In this document: one piece after another, positions 1 through 12,222 of the stretch
Layout: the number at the start of each line of letters is the position of its first letter
How positions within the stretch are numbered: the first letter of the stretch is position 1
Assembly: GCA_002102555.1 (NCBI GenBank)
Contig: MCFL01000110.1
Span: 1-64,000 of the forward strand
From: Catenaria anguillulae PL171
Lineage: Eukaryota > Blastocladiomycota > Blastocladiomycetes > Blastocladiales > Catenariaceae
Direction: 5' to 3'
Length of the DNA stretch: 64,000 bases
Made by a program: the position numbers and the translations under genes
The notes under the pieces: generated by a model
What the model saw: only the letters and a program-made list of their open reading frames with translations
What the model was told of the DNA's origin: nothing
Databases searched by the model: none

Positions 1-1449
1 TCCCAGACAGGAACGCCAGCGTCTTGTTTTCCGTGTTTCCTGGCCTGGTGCTTGTCACGGACAATGCGTTTGACCCGTGGTTGTGCCCGTGCTTGTTCCG
101 GGCGACGTGCGCCGGGGTGTCGCCGGGGCCGAGCGATGTCGGGCAGCGCAAGTGACATGGAACATGACGATGACGACAATGTGCCGCTGTGGTCGCTGCC
201 TGTGCGTCCCAAGCCGCTCGTCGGGGTCGTCAAGGGCAGCACGGCCACGGTGCATTCGTTGTCGGTTGCAAGCAGGTGCGGGTCGCGGGCACCGTCAGTT
301 GGCACCGACATTGGCGACGACGACGACGAGGGCATGGTGCGTGGGCGTATCGTGGTGGATGAACAGGTGTTTGTGATACCCAACACCACGAACGCAGGCG
401 ATGTTTGGGCCGTGAGCTTCGGGCATCGCCCGTGGTAGGCGTGGAAACGGCAAGACGACGCGCACCGGGCTCGCGCGTGTTTCCGGGCGTAGATGGTTGG
501 TTGCAGGACCGAGACGACGTAGGTCGAGGCCAGCAACCATGCCAGTGTTCCCTGTGACTATGGACGCAGCGGTGGTGGAGGTCACGGATTGGTTTGTCGA
601 ACACCGTCACCAGCGCTTACTCATCGGTTGTCGTTTGGATCAGATACCACGGTGGTGATTGGGGAGGGTCGAGCGAGACCGAGACGAGTGATACCGAGCC
701 AGATTTCGCTGACGCGATGACATGGGCGGTGGATCGACATTGGTGCAGCGGAATCGTTTGAGTCGTCCATGTCTATGTCGATGGGAGTGGCACAGCCAGC
801 TGGGATGGCTGCAACAGACGCGAATGGTTGGGTGGCATCGCCCATGAGGCCATCGACGGCGACGGCAGTGTTGAGAAGGCCTTGGCGTTGGAGTGGAGAG
901 ACATGTTACCTTGATTTTGTTGTCTTTTTGCGATTTGCGTGTATGTGTGTGCGTGTCTTTCTTTCTTGATGTCTCCATACCTTTGTTATCAGTTTTTAGG
1001 ACCCCGCACGTACTATTCTGGAATACAGTGTCGTTGCTTACGCCACCGACGATGACAGGATCATGGAGGACCCATGAAGACCGCCACGTGAGCTACCTAT
1101 GCAAGTCGGCTCCAGCACTTGCGATTGTCAACCCTTTGCACGCCAGGTTCGTAAGACTCTTCTCCGACGTGAGCTCCGAGGAGGAGAAACATGGACAGGC
1201 CCACCGCTGTCCACATCGATCTCGAGCCAATGATTTGCTCGCAGCCTGAGTCTAGTGAGACAATGAAGGTCCTCTGCCGGAAAGATCGGCGGACGCTGAA
1301 AAAACAACAACACTTTTGTCCATTTTCTGTCCATTCCGCCACCTGATGTCCTCGCGCTTCTTCTTGCCCACAAAAATGAGCTGTCCTGTGCCGGGTTCCA
1401 ACCTCTGCCTGCTCTCTGGTCATAACCCTCTTCATTGCATTTGAAAACC
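1..1449 (+). other. Unresolved coding-like region at the left edge
   Basis: Two plus-strand frames are open from the left edge. One runs without a stop to about 438 and contains acidic runs (DDDD); another runs to about 170. Further open pieces lie at about 560-752 and 724-969 in shifted frames, the last ending in a Ser/Met/Ala-rich segment. I cannot connect them into one convincing exon chain and recognise no domain. The region may be the 3' part of a gene that begins outside the window, or a decayed gene. From about 980 to 1449 I see nothing coding; it is probably the 5' flank of the next gene. Confidence 0.3.
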
Positions 1450-3296
1450 ATGCCTTCGTCTCAGCTACCTCCCGCTCGTGAGAAACCATCGCCTCGTTCT
1501 CCTGGCGCCGGCTCTTGGCGGCGGCGCCATGACGGACCTGCCAACACCAGTGCTAGCGACCCCGCTTCCTCGGGCAATCACGCTTCCGAATCTCCAAGAC
1601 ATCCCACCGACTGGCAGACGGCGGCGTCCCAAGAATCTCGCAAGCCGCTTTGGGTCTCTCCCGCGATTCCCGACTGGCTCATGGGCCGTCTCATTGGCCC
1701 CAAAGGCACCCACGTTCTTGGTCTGCAAAGAGCCTTTCATCCGATGTGCGTGCGTTTGGTCCCAATCAAGGACGACGCACACGGCCGCAGAGCTCTCATC
1801 ATGTTTCCGTCCAACAAGCGGCGGCAGCCCAACCCGGCCACGGTCGAAAAGCTGGTAGCACAGTTTAAGTGCCTGTTGACAGAGGTGCTCAACGTGCCGA
1901 GGTGCCCCATGCCGCGCAACTTGACGTACTCGGTGGTTGAAACGGATATGGACACTTTGCTCGAGTGGAGTGTGTTGCCGGAAGGCATGGCCGCGTTGAC
2001 GTCCGAATTGGATTATAGTCCGCCTTTCTTCTACGTTGCCAAGGTGTCCTCACCATCCCAGCCGTTGGTGCACAAGTATCTGCCACCTGTTGTGTTGCCT
2101 GCAGATTCAAATGGTTCGAGCATTGATTTACACTTGCACAACGTTGTCGAAAGAGTCCAAACTCATCCTCTCACACTTTTCCTCAAACAGGCGAAATCAA
2201 TGCATTCCCCAAACCGCGCATCATCCAATCCGCTCCCGCCATCAATTCCTAATATGCCGACCTCGCCACCCGGATTATTGACACGTACCGAGCAGTTTCC
2301 AATGCGTACAATGCTCTTGAAGAGCCCGCCTCGCACAAACGCTTCCGGCTCATTGCCCGTTTTGCATGCAACACCTACGCTGCTCAATACGCCCAGCCCA
2401 TGTACGAAGTCGGATCCGTCATGACGGTGGGCGACCTGCTCGCAGCACACGAAAAGCTGCATGTTCGGTCCATGTTCACTCAAGCGTATCCGCTCGCAAA
2501 GTTGCCGGTCGTCATGTGCGCCCTCGAAAGTGCCGGATTCCGCAAAGTCGCCGAAGTCGAAAAAGTAGCCGTTGCATTCCGCCTTTCGCACGAGTACATT
2601 GCTGACCACTTTGCTCAAGTCGGCATTCGCACGATTACCGGATACAGCCCGACACATGAGTTCAAGGTGACATTCATCTGGTCCGAGGCCGTCGGCCGAT
2701 TCGTTCCCAGTGAGCAAGGAGTGCGTTACTCCATCAACGACCAAATGGTTCGCCATACCTGGATCACGCTGCCGTCAGCCGGCTCTCAACAAGTGCCCAT
2801 CATGCCTCGCGTGCGGTTTGGGTACGCACACGCAAACTACCAGTGCGAGGCGTGGCAGCTTGCGACTGGCCTTGTCGGGGCCATCAGCGAGTACGTCAAC
2901 GCCAATGTCGCAGGTATTTGCGCATCGACCTCGGGCTCGGCGCTTGCAAAGCTGCCTGACAACTTGCGCTATGCTCTGCTCGCCTTTCGCCTGCGGCACA
3001 AGGTGGTCACACATCTCACGGCGCCAACCAATACGGATTTCCTTGTGGCGGTCAAGCGCACGGCCATGTTCTTTCGTGTCCAGGATAAGCGGCCCGAGTT
3101 ATGGGAGGTGCCTGTGGCTCGGACTGAGTTTGTGGCGTTTGCGATGATGGATCCCGAGTTTGGCAGGAGGGAACAGGTGTTGGGTGGGAACGATGAGGCA
3201 GGCAAAGTGTGGTTGGAGATGCGCGCAAAGAGGTTCTGTCGCACGGCCGGGTGGGTCAATCAAGTGTTGGGGAGTGCGTTAGATGTCGCCGAGTAG
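1450..3296 (+). CDS. KH-domain-like RNA-binding protein, one intron
   Basis: The first frame starts at the ATG at 1450 and has a basic, Ser/Pro-rich N-terminus. A KH-like segment at about residues 75-100 carries a GPKG loop (the GxxG of KH domains) preceded by a hydrophobic helix, which suggests binding to single-stranded RNA. The second half (about 2296-3296) is a different frame, a soluble alpha/beta-looking region I do not recognise. A donor GTTCGA at 2114 fits either of two acceptors in phase: AG at 2295, with a CTAAT branch site at 2249-2253, giving 554 residues; or AG at 2190, which keeps more coding-like sequence but leaves an in-frame TAA at 2250. The longer intron is the conservative model. 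No closer family assignment is possible by eye. Confidence 0.6.
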
Positions 3297-3381
3297 ACAT
3301 TTCGGTGGTCAGAAATGCGGTCATGGACGATTGTGCAAATGTTGACTTGGTGCCCGTGTATGGTTTCAATGTTATCTCACA

Positions 3382-4193
3382 TCACAACATCGTCTCACTC
3401 ACAACAGCCAGTGACAGTAGGATAATCCCAAACGCTGTCCGGCCTGCACCGTAGTGAGTTGCACTGCTGCCGGCTGGCCCGACATTGTCCTTCTTTGCCT
3501 CGTCCGTCTTCTTGTCCTCCTCCCGGCAAATTGTCCTTTTTTCCACAACTGCCTTATCATCAAACGGCACTGGAATTCCAACCCCGGCCTCGCCCTTTGC
3601 CTTGAGCTGCTCGTCCAATTCACGTGCAACTACCATCAACTTTGTCGTACACTCGGAACACACCACGTCCTTTGGCAGCGCGGCAAGCGGATACGGTTGC
3701 AACTTGCCCTGATCGACGGGACGGGTCAAGTTGAGCTTGACAGCGGCTTGCGACAAGCTCGACTAGCACAGGGTGCCTTGAGCGTCTTGCATGCACATGA
3801 TCATGTGGGCAGCGCGATGCATGTGTGGCCGTTGCCATTCGGCGGGCACACTTGCGCCCGCCCCGCCGCATTGCTGTTCAAGGAACTTGATGCCGAGTGT
3901 CGTGTACTGATCCCACATGGCGGTGCATTGCGGTGAGCAGATATTGGTTTTGATGAATGCGAGTGATTCGGCTTGGGTGTGTGGAACGGCCAGGTCGGCT
4001 TGGGTCAAGCCGAGACACCGTTGCAAATTGAGTCTGGGAGGCAACGGATTGAGGGTGTGAGTGAGCAAATTTGACGGTAAACCCAGCGATGGACGTACTT
4101 TTCGGCGCACTGAGAAGGCATCAGGATGCGCGATTGCGCATTGGCCGAGACGGCAATGAGGGCAAGCAGTAGGACTGTAGCAAAGTGCAGCAT
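3382..4193 (-). CDS. Small secreted protein, probably GPI-anchored
   Basis: Exon 1 (4193-4099) encodes a textbook signal peptide: Met, a run of Leu/Ala/Ile/Val, then a small-residue cleavage site (SANAQ). A 65-nt intron (4098-4034, donor GTACGT, acceptor CCCAG) joins it to exon 2, which carries CSPQC and QQCGG cysteine motifs. The same frame continues to 3382 with a second CSEC motif, a charged Lys/Glu/Asp stretch and a hydrophobic C-terminus, as expected of a GPI-attachment signal. An in-frame TAG lies at 3763-3765. A phase-0 intron 3849-3763, ending exactly at that TAG, would remove it; otherwise the protein ends there at 121 residues. The layout suggests a cell-wall or surface protein. Family unknown. 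Confidence 0.6.
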
Positions 4194-5023
4194 GATGAAA
4201 CATGTGTTTAATTCGTGAGATGATGAGTATGCGGACGATCTGAATAGATGTACGGCCTCGTCTGTGGTCGGGCCGGGGGTGGACAAGAAGTTTATGCATG
4301 TCGGTAGCGTGGTCACCTCGATGTCCTTCAGCAAGCCAGGCACCTGGCCTGCTGCTGGGCAAGGGTCGCCTGATGATGGGAATCTGGTCCTAACCGTGTC
4401 TCAATGTCAGCGACCTGGTGTCTGCTGCTGGATCAGAGAGGGCTGGTGCTGAACACGACCCTATGGGCCAAGACAGACCACCTGTCCTTGGAGTCCGGAT
4501 TTTCATTTCCAGCCGCAATACCATGCGCATGCCAGACGGTGTGCATGTGGATGGGCGGACAGGATGAGTGTCCGAGACCAACGAATGTGTGTCTCACTCG
4601 TGATCGCTGTTGACACGACTACAAAAACAAGTAGTCGCGAAATCTTGGACCAGCAGCACGATGTACCAACAACTTGCAATTGAAGCACATGTGTAACCCA
4701 AAGCAATGTCACCATTGATGCGATCGAAATGTCATATGTGCTGTCCTACCGCGAGACGCAGATGTCTCAAAGTCATTTCCCTTCGTGAGCCCCTGCGCCA
4801 ACCGCCTGGCCCGATCCTATGTACAGACATGGGTGACATGATGATCAATGTCAAGCTATGTGAGACATTTCCCGATTTAAATGTGGCTATGAGTCACTTG
4901 CAATGTGACAGGTGACATGACCGATGGCCTCCGCTCTGTTTGCTCGCCGACTCCCCTGTCATCGACGGATATCGACACGTCCTCGTCAGCAACATCTCGA
5001 ATCTCTTCTTGTTATTGGCACCC
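4194..5023. other. Intergenic between divergent genes
   Basis: Only short, overlapping open frames without coding character. It holds the upstream sequences of the secreted-protein gene (-) and MSH4 (+). No repeat or RNA gene seen. Confidence 0.6.
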
Positions 5024-8000
5024 ATGGCAGACAACACAAAGTCGAGGTCACCGTCTTCGCTGGCTCGCCGCCGCCCCGGGACCGCCGGCAGCAGCGGCAG
5101 CGGCAGTAGCAACAGCCAAGCTCCTAGCGTCTTTTCTCATGTCACAACTTCTGTCGTATCGGTTCTGCCTTCACCCGGCTGGGCCATGCCACCCGTCTCG
5201 TTTGGATCCTTGTCTCAGCAACAGCAAGAGTCGTTTGCCGACAACGAGGAAGACGATGACGGCGGCACCAACACCAGCGAGCAAGATCATGTCCTTGCGA
5301 CCTACTTTGATCAAGCTTCCACTGTGGCCGCGGGTGCATCGCCCTATCACCATTCCCGCTCCCGCTCACAAACGCCGACGCACCATAGTCATGCCGATGC
5401 TCCACTTTTTCCTTCCCAACCTTCCATGCCGGCGATGCCTCCGCCCAGAATCCTCCCATCTCGTAACGGTCGGCGCGCTTCCCTCCCGCCCCAGCCCGCT
5501 GTATCCTCGGCTGTCCCGTCTCTTCCTCGCTCGCGTCCGTCTACTTCTGCCCGATCCACCATTTCGTCTGCCTCGCTCGGCATCCTCGCACCCACGCTTG
5601 CCAGCTCGCTCATTCAGACGCCCAAACAACCTACCTCGTCCTCAACCTCGCGCAAACGGACCGCAGACCGTGCCGGCCTATGTTCCAGTCCAGCCCCCCC
5701 ATCACGTTCAGGCACTAGCAGCCATGGCCTTGGCCGCCCTCTGACACTGCTCGCCTCCCAGTTAGATCCAAACGACCTCTACGAGCACAACGGGTCCATG
5801 TCGATACCGAGGCCGCCGACAACACGGGGATCCAATCGGCCGGCCACGCGAGCCCGATCCGTCGTCACAACGACTGCAGCTGGCGGCGAAGGCGGCGGGG
5901 TCAGTCAGCCCGAACATCGATTTTTTGTGGCGCTGTTTTCGCCAAAGGGCGTCACGGGCGTATCCGTAGGTGGCGAGTCGCATGGCGGCGGAGGCGGCGG
6001 GAACAATGTCAGCGGCCAGTCGGGTGAAATCGGCGTGTGTGTGTTCGATTTGGTCACGACGACCTGCCTCGTGTCCCAGTTTATTGATTCAAAGTCACTT
6101 GTCAGGACGCTCAACAAGTTGAATGTGTATCCTCCATCTCATGTGCTCTTCATCTTCCTCTCGTTTACACACTTGTCCTCTATCACGCTGACTTCCCCCT
6201 TTATTGTTGTCCATAGCTCATTGTCCCATCGACATTTTACAAGCCCGAAAAATCCGAGATCGCTCTTCTCCTCGAGAGCAACTTGGACGGCGCCGTTGAT
6301 ATCATCCCCATTTCGCGCAAGCACTTTTCGACCCTCAACGGACTCGAACTCATTCGCCGGTATGCACTCGAGGATCAAGTGCAGCACCTTGAAACCAGCC
6401 TTGGGCCCAGGGCACTCGGCTTGGCTGCTGTAGCCGCAATGCTCAAGTTCGTCTGCAAGTCTTACTCTTACAACGTGCCTTCATGCCCTGTTCACTCTCC
6501 TCTCAACGTTTATTATGTTCATGTAGATTCATCGAAACCGACCGCCACATCACATTCACTCGCTCGGGCGTTTACTTTATCCATGAATCGGTCAGCGGCA
6601 CCATGTTTATCGACACCATCACGGCGCGCAACCTCGAGCTTGTCCGCAACCAAACAGGCCTTCATTCGCAAACGCTCCTCGGCGTGCTCAACAAGTGCCA
6701 AACGGTCATGGGTGCACGCTTGCTGAGGTCCACCATTTTGCAGCCGCCGGTCGTGCCCGAAACGATCGAGTTGAGGTTGGATGCAGTTGCAGGTCCGTCA
6801 CGTTCGACGATCACTGTGCTCGCTCATTTTCGCTCACTCACCCTTGGAATAACAGAGCTCGGCAGCATCCCATCCAGTGTCCAATCCCTGCTCTCCTCGC
6901 TCTCACAAATCCCCAACGTTGACAAGCTCATCTCCGGGTTCATCCACATCCACCACAAATCCACCACCGTGAAATCCTCTGAACTCGACCTCGCACTTAT
7001 CCTCGACCTCCGCACGGCCTTGCGCACTTTTCCCTCGCTCCTCACCTCGCTTTCCCCATTCACCAACCCGCTCCTCACGCAAGCCCAGGCCATCTTGTCC
7101 GACCCAACACTTGACACGATGCTCGCGGCCATCAACGAGTTGTTTGCCCCGGACCTCTCACTCACCTCGACGCCCATGGGCCAGCGCAACGCCCGCGCAT
7201 TCTCGATCCAGGCGGGCGTTCACGGCCTGCTGGATGTGTCGCGCAGGACGTACCAGGAAACGGTTGCCGACATCATGCAGCTCGTCGATGACTATGCTAC
7301 GCGATATGAGATGCCTCTGCGCGCCGTCTTCCAGTCGGCAAGCAACGGGTTTGTGCTCGAGTGCAAGGCGGATCAGGTACCAGAGGAAATGTTGCGTGAA
7401 GGTGGGTGGCCCGATGTGTTTGTGAATGTGGCGTGGAAGCGCAAAGTGGTGACTTGCAATACGTTGGAGGTGATGAAGTTGAATGAGAGGGTGAGGGAGA
7501 GTATGAATGAGATCTTTTTGATATCGGATCGGTACGTCACTGCTCGCGCATGATTGATTTGGGACGCAGAGACGGCGGCTTACACTCACACTCACACACA
7601 ACTGGGCGTGTACAGGATTGTCGTGGATCTCAAGGAGGAGCTCAGGTCGAAAATTGGGGTGCTGTACAAGGTATCGGAATCGATCGCCTTGGTCGACCTG
7701 CTGTGTAGCTTTACGCGGCTCAGCCTGTCGGGCACTTATGGTCCGCTTTTCCTGCTCTTTTCACTCGGTCACCAATTAGACCCTAACGCTCGTGAAATCT
7801 TAACAGTCCGTCCAATGCTCAGTCAGGGCATGACGGTGATCGCACAAGGCCGCCACCCAATCCTCTCTGTCCTCGCCAACCGCCCCTCGACCGCATCCAA
7901 ACACGGCACCGTCAATTGCGCCGACCGGGCAACGCAACCCTATGTGCCCAACGATACCTACCTCGACTCTGGCTGCAATGTGCAAATTGTAACGGGAGCC

Positions 8001-9509
8001 AATGGCTCGGGCAAAACAAGCTACCTCAAGCAGGTTGCGCTCATCACCGTCATGGCGCATATGGGGTGTCCCGTGCCCGCGCAAGAGGCCGTCGTATGTG
8101 TCACCGAGGTGATGCTGTCACGCATGTCTTTTGATGATTGCATGCTCAGCGGCGCAAGCAGCTATATGCTTGAGATGCGCGAGGTGGCACATATCTTGAG
8201 GGAGGTCGCAGAGGTGAGTTGGATTGAGAAGCCAAAGGGCGAGTGCAACGGGGACGAAGCGCAGGGGTCGGTAATGGGGGTCAGCAACGAACAAGAGCAA
8301 AATGACATGTTGCCCGTCAAGCGCAAGGCGCTTGTGTTGATGGACGAGATTGGGAGGGGCACGTCGCCGACCGAGGCGGCGGGAATTGCGTATGCGATTA
8401 TTGAGGCGCTTGCGCACACAAAGGTACTGTTGACTTTCTCGTACATTTGCATTCAAAGCGCTGGCTCACGCGGACCGTTTGTCACATTGTAGGCGTTCGT
8501 TCTTTTCGCAACCCACTTTCACCATCTCTTCCCCTATCTCGAGCCGTACCCGAATATTGTCCATCTGCACCTGTCCATGCACGTCTCGACCCCTCCCTCT
8601 GCCGCATCCAATTCTGCAGCAACGCTAACTTACGACTACCGCGTCCAAGACGGCGTTTCTCCAACCACGCGCGGCTACGGCATCCAGCTTGCCGCCTCAC
8701 TGGGACTTCCCGCCTCCATTCTCGCCACGGCCGAGCGTGTTGCCGACCGGGTCGCCACCATGCACGGCTTTGGGCGGCCCGCGGGCGAGCCCAGTCCCGA
8801 GTATGCGTTTGCGAGGGCCGTGCACGAGTGCGCGAGGCGCGTCGTGGCTATCAAGTATAATCCGCATTTGGACGACGAGGATCGCGAGAGGTGTTTGAGC
8901 GAGTTGCAAGCTGAACTGCGCCCGAGTTTTCCAGTGCTGGGAGAGAGATCAGTGGCTGGATCGCAATTCGGATCGCGAGTGGGTGGTGCAAGTCGGGCGG
9001 AATTGGAGGCGCGGGATGACAACCACTCGGAGCGAGAGGTGGACATGTTTTCCGAACAGGACATTGACATGTACAGGGATTACGAAATGCCGATGTCGCC
9101 TTACTCTGGGTCGTCGACTCATGGCATGAGCGGCGGGAACGCGACACCAACTCGCCAATGGACCGCTGCTGCTGGCCCAAGTTCATCACAATCGACAGTA
9201 CTTGGCACGTCCCAACCTCAACTCCCGCACGCCATGTCAAGTCCCGTTTCTTCCCGTCCGTGCTCAACTCCGTCGGCACCGCATCGCCCAGTTTCTCTCG
9301 GCCCTGGCTCGTCGTTGGGGCAATACGGGTATGGCGCTGCGGCGCAAGAATCATCGGCACCAGTCATCATGCGACTCACGGATAGCATTGGAAAGTACGA
9401 TCCCGTTTTTGGCACGTTTCTTCCGCCGCGGCCAAGTCATGTGGGTGGAGTTGCCGATTCTGTTGTGTCACTTGCGTCGGTGGATGTGACCGACCCGATC
9501 GAAGATTAA
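5024..9509 (+). CDS. MSH4: MutS homologue MSH4 (meiotic recombination)
   Basis: MSH4 pairs with MSH5 as a clamp that stabilises meiotic crossover intermediates; it does not act in mismatch repair. Six exons: 5024-6142, 6217-6446, 6527-7531, 7616-7740, 7807-8423 and 8493-9509, giving 1370 residues in frame. The first 300 or so residues are a low-complexity Ser/Pro/Arg extension absent from human (936 aa) and yeast MSH4. The rest follows MSH4 order: connector (GVCVFDL, then LAAVAAMLK), lever and clamp (GVLNKCQ, then ARRTY), and ATPase. Within the ATPase are Walker A GANGSGKT at about residue 890, Walker B LMDEIGRGT and FATHFHHLFP. Walker A departs from the usual GPNxxGKS/T at two positions. The N-terminal MutS I mismatch-binding domain is missing, as is normal for MSH4. 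The gene is convergent with FSIP1. Confidence 0.93.
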
Positions 9510-9797
9510 GAGTTTCTGATGTGGAGTGAATGGCTCAAAAATGCGCACTCAAAGTCTCTCGAAACTCACTTGTTTTTCTTGTATCCAAGTTCGATACGGA
9601 ATCTACTTGGATTGATTCATTTACAGTTTCCACATATCTTCGATTTTGTCCAGCACTGGCTTTTGGAGCCGTGCCGTGTTCTTGTATCGATAAGCTGAGT
9701 TCTGCTGTATGCATCAGTATGCTCTCCTGATTAACAGACATCCGAATCAAAAACAATGGACCCCATTCCTCCCGCAAACACAAATTTTAAATACTTT

Positions 9798-11888
9798 CTA
9801 GAGCTTGTCGGATGTTGAGCTTGCAACTGACTCGGCCCGCATCGCCTCAAGTTTTTGTTGCCCTTGCTGGTTCTGGTTCTTGAGAATCTCGGTCCGCAGG
9901 CAATGTAGCAGCAAATTCTCAAGCTCTTCTTTGCTGACAGGCTATTGACACAACAAAGCAGAGTGTCAAGAAAAGGACAGTGGATCCAATCGACGCTCAT
10001 GTCTCAAGACCAACATACCCTTGGCTCCTCCTGCTTGAGTCGCTCCAACTCCAGCTCAACCTCCTTGAGTTTCTTGAGCTCTTCTTCAAGCCCGCCTGCC
10101 CCTCCAAAGCTGCTCTTTGCCGTGCCTGCGGACGCGACCGACATGTGGCCCGATGCGGCAATGGATGGCAAGGAGCACGCCACGGACAGAGCATTGGAGG
10201 GTGCAGGCGATGCCCAACCCGAAACGGGGACGGACCAGGTGGACAGCTTGAGCTGCCATTCTTCGGGCGGAATGATCTCGGTCAGCTTTCTGTTGGCAGT
10301 TTACCAGTTGTCAATGACTGAACGGTCAGCGACTACAATGAGGAGAGTGTACCGATGAATCTCTTCCAACCGCTTGGAGTCATCGCCTTCGACCGAGTAT
10401 GCCGTCGAAGCAATCGAGGTTGTGCTTTTGGTCCCTGATCCCTCACGGCGAGGACCCTTCGCTGCCTTGCCGCCGTGACTCTCCTGGGTGTGTTGCCTCT
10501 TGGATTCTGCCGACCCGGCTCGTCTGCTGGCTTCTTTTTGAGCCTAGTCATCAAGTGAGGAGAGCGAGTGTATATTCAATTAGACGACCAGACCATCCAC
10601 CACAATATCAAACATGGGAAACGGAATCATCGGCAACGGACGCGACCAAATGAAAAAAAGTCACGGATGCGTTTGTCACGGCGCATCCTGGGCATGGTTG
10701 TCATGTGGGAACCAAAGATCGAGTATTTATACCTTGTCACTGTGGGACGAAACCGCATCCGAGTACTCTGAAGTGTCGACATCGGAATCGACCTCGCGCG
10801 CGTCGTTTTCGTCATCGCTTGTGGCAAGAATGGAATTGACGCGATCTTGCTCTTGCGGGGTCAAGGCAGAAAAATAGCGTGCTTCGGGCCCGAGCTATTC
10901 AGTGTTGGTCACGTCAATGCACATGTCCGGGTGGGTGGGTGGGGTGGGGGGGAGGGGGTAGATGATGGGATCTAAACGAACCGCTTTGTTGCGCGAAATG
11001 AAATCGTTGGAATCAAACAGCTTTTGCACGCGGAACAAGTGCTCGAGCGACGGCTTGGACTGGAGCCGGTTCATGCGTGCGGTCTTTTCGGTTTCAGCAT
11101 CGACCGGTTGGATCTTGGATTTCGAGACCCTGATGCGTTCTGGTTGCGACTCGGAAGAAGACGCGGGCGTGTCTGGCTGCACATCTGACGAAACGTTGGC
11201 TGAGCCTGTTTTCCACGACATGATGGGATGAGCGCATGCATGTAGCATTTTGTCTCGCCCACACTTCCACGAGAAACGAACCGAAAACAGAATGCTCATC
11301 CGACGGCTGCGTCAAGAACGCCTTTGGCCTCGGAGGCTCATACTGCAATGCGTCAACCAGCGGGTCCGAGGGCACCAAGTGATCCAAACGAATGCTGTCC
11401 GACTTGATGATGGCGTCGGCCTCGGCCAACGATTGCGCCACAAACGAGCTGTTCTTTTCGAGCTGGCGCGCGTTGGAGCACTCAAGGTCCTTTCGTTGGC
11501 GCTCCAACTCCTTGAGGTATTGCTGCTTTTCGAGCAAGAGCGTGTCGAGCTCGGTGATTTCGCCAAGGGCTGCACGGAGCTCGTCCATGGACATGGAGCC
11601 GTCCTTGGAAAGCGAGTCGGCCAAGGAGGTCCGCGAGTCGGGCACAGAGTCAGAGTCGTCGTGACCCGTATGCAGGCCCTTGAGGCAGTGATCGGCCAGC
11701 AGCGAGGGCTTGTCCGTTGGCGACGGAGCAAACGACACACGACGTGCGTCAAGGTCGAGGGCAAGAGCTTTGAGTTCAAAGTGGGACAGAACTGGCTCCG
11801 ATTCGACCAAGGTATCGGCAGATCCCCCAGCATCGGCTTGCTTGACCTTGGCCAAATCTTTGGTTGGGTGGATGGGAACGGTTTCCAT
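9798..11888 (-). CDS. FSIP1: Fibrous sheath-interacting protein 1-like coiled-coil protein
   Basis: Six exons read on the minus strand: 11888-11282, 11205-10982, 10894-10733, 10543-10353, 10289-10019 and 9941-9798. The total is 1599 nt, 532 residues, near human FSIP1 (581). Order of parts: an acidic N-terminus; a coiled coil rich in Leu/Glu/Lys/Gln (about residues 105-155); a DFISRNKAL segment followed by LTPQEQDRVNSIL and an acidic DDEND stretch, matching the human FIKRN, then LVELLKDLDEKD, region; a second Leu/Glu/Lys heptad region; and a final KEELENLLLHCL segment matching human EEQLKCLLDECI. FSIP1 is a sperm-tail and cilium-associated protein, so its presence fits a flagellated fungus. 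The match is from remembered human sequence, not alignment. It is divergent from DRC1 and convergent with MSH4. Confidence 0.78.
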
Positions 11889-12222
11889 GACGTCAATAGC
11901 GGGAAGGGTGGGTGGTGCGCGTCTTGGTCAAGGAATGGCGAATTGCAGTGAGTGCTTTGAGTGAACAGAGGGAAAGGTGTTGAAGAATTATTCCCAATGT
12001 TTAGGTGTTTTGGGAAAGGGAATTTCGCACTTTATTTCAGCGATCTTCCTGTAAAGTGATACAGATGTGGGGTCGGCAGTAAGAACGATTTGAGCCTATA
12101 TGTAGTTCGCGTTGACGCGTTTCGACTGAATGGGAAATTTATGGATGCTTTCATGCAGACATGCCTCTGTCGCGTGGACTCAATACCATCTCGGAAGCTT
12201 TGCAGCAACTCTATGAAACATC
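11889..12222. promoter_or_regulatory. Shared intergenic region of FSIP1 and DRC1
   Basis: This 334-bp gap separates the start codons of two divergent flagellar genes, so it must hold both promoters and could drive coordinated expression. I see AT-richer stretches around 11980-12060 but no RFX X-box or other binding site that I can defend. Confidence 0.4.

Noticed and set aside
4905-5744. Long plus-strand frames overlapping the MSH4 N-terminus
   Set aside because: They are shadows of the low-complexity Pro/Ser/Arg codons of the MSH4 leader; only the frame from 5024 continues into conserved MSH4 sequence.
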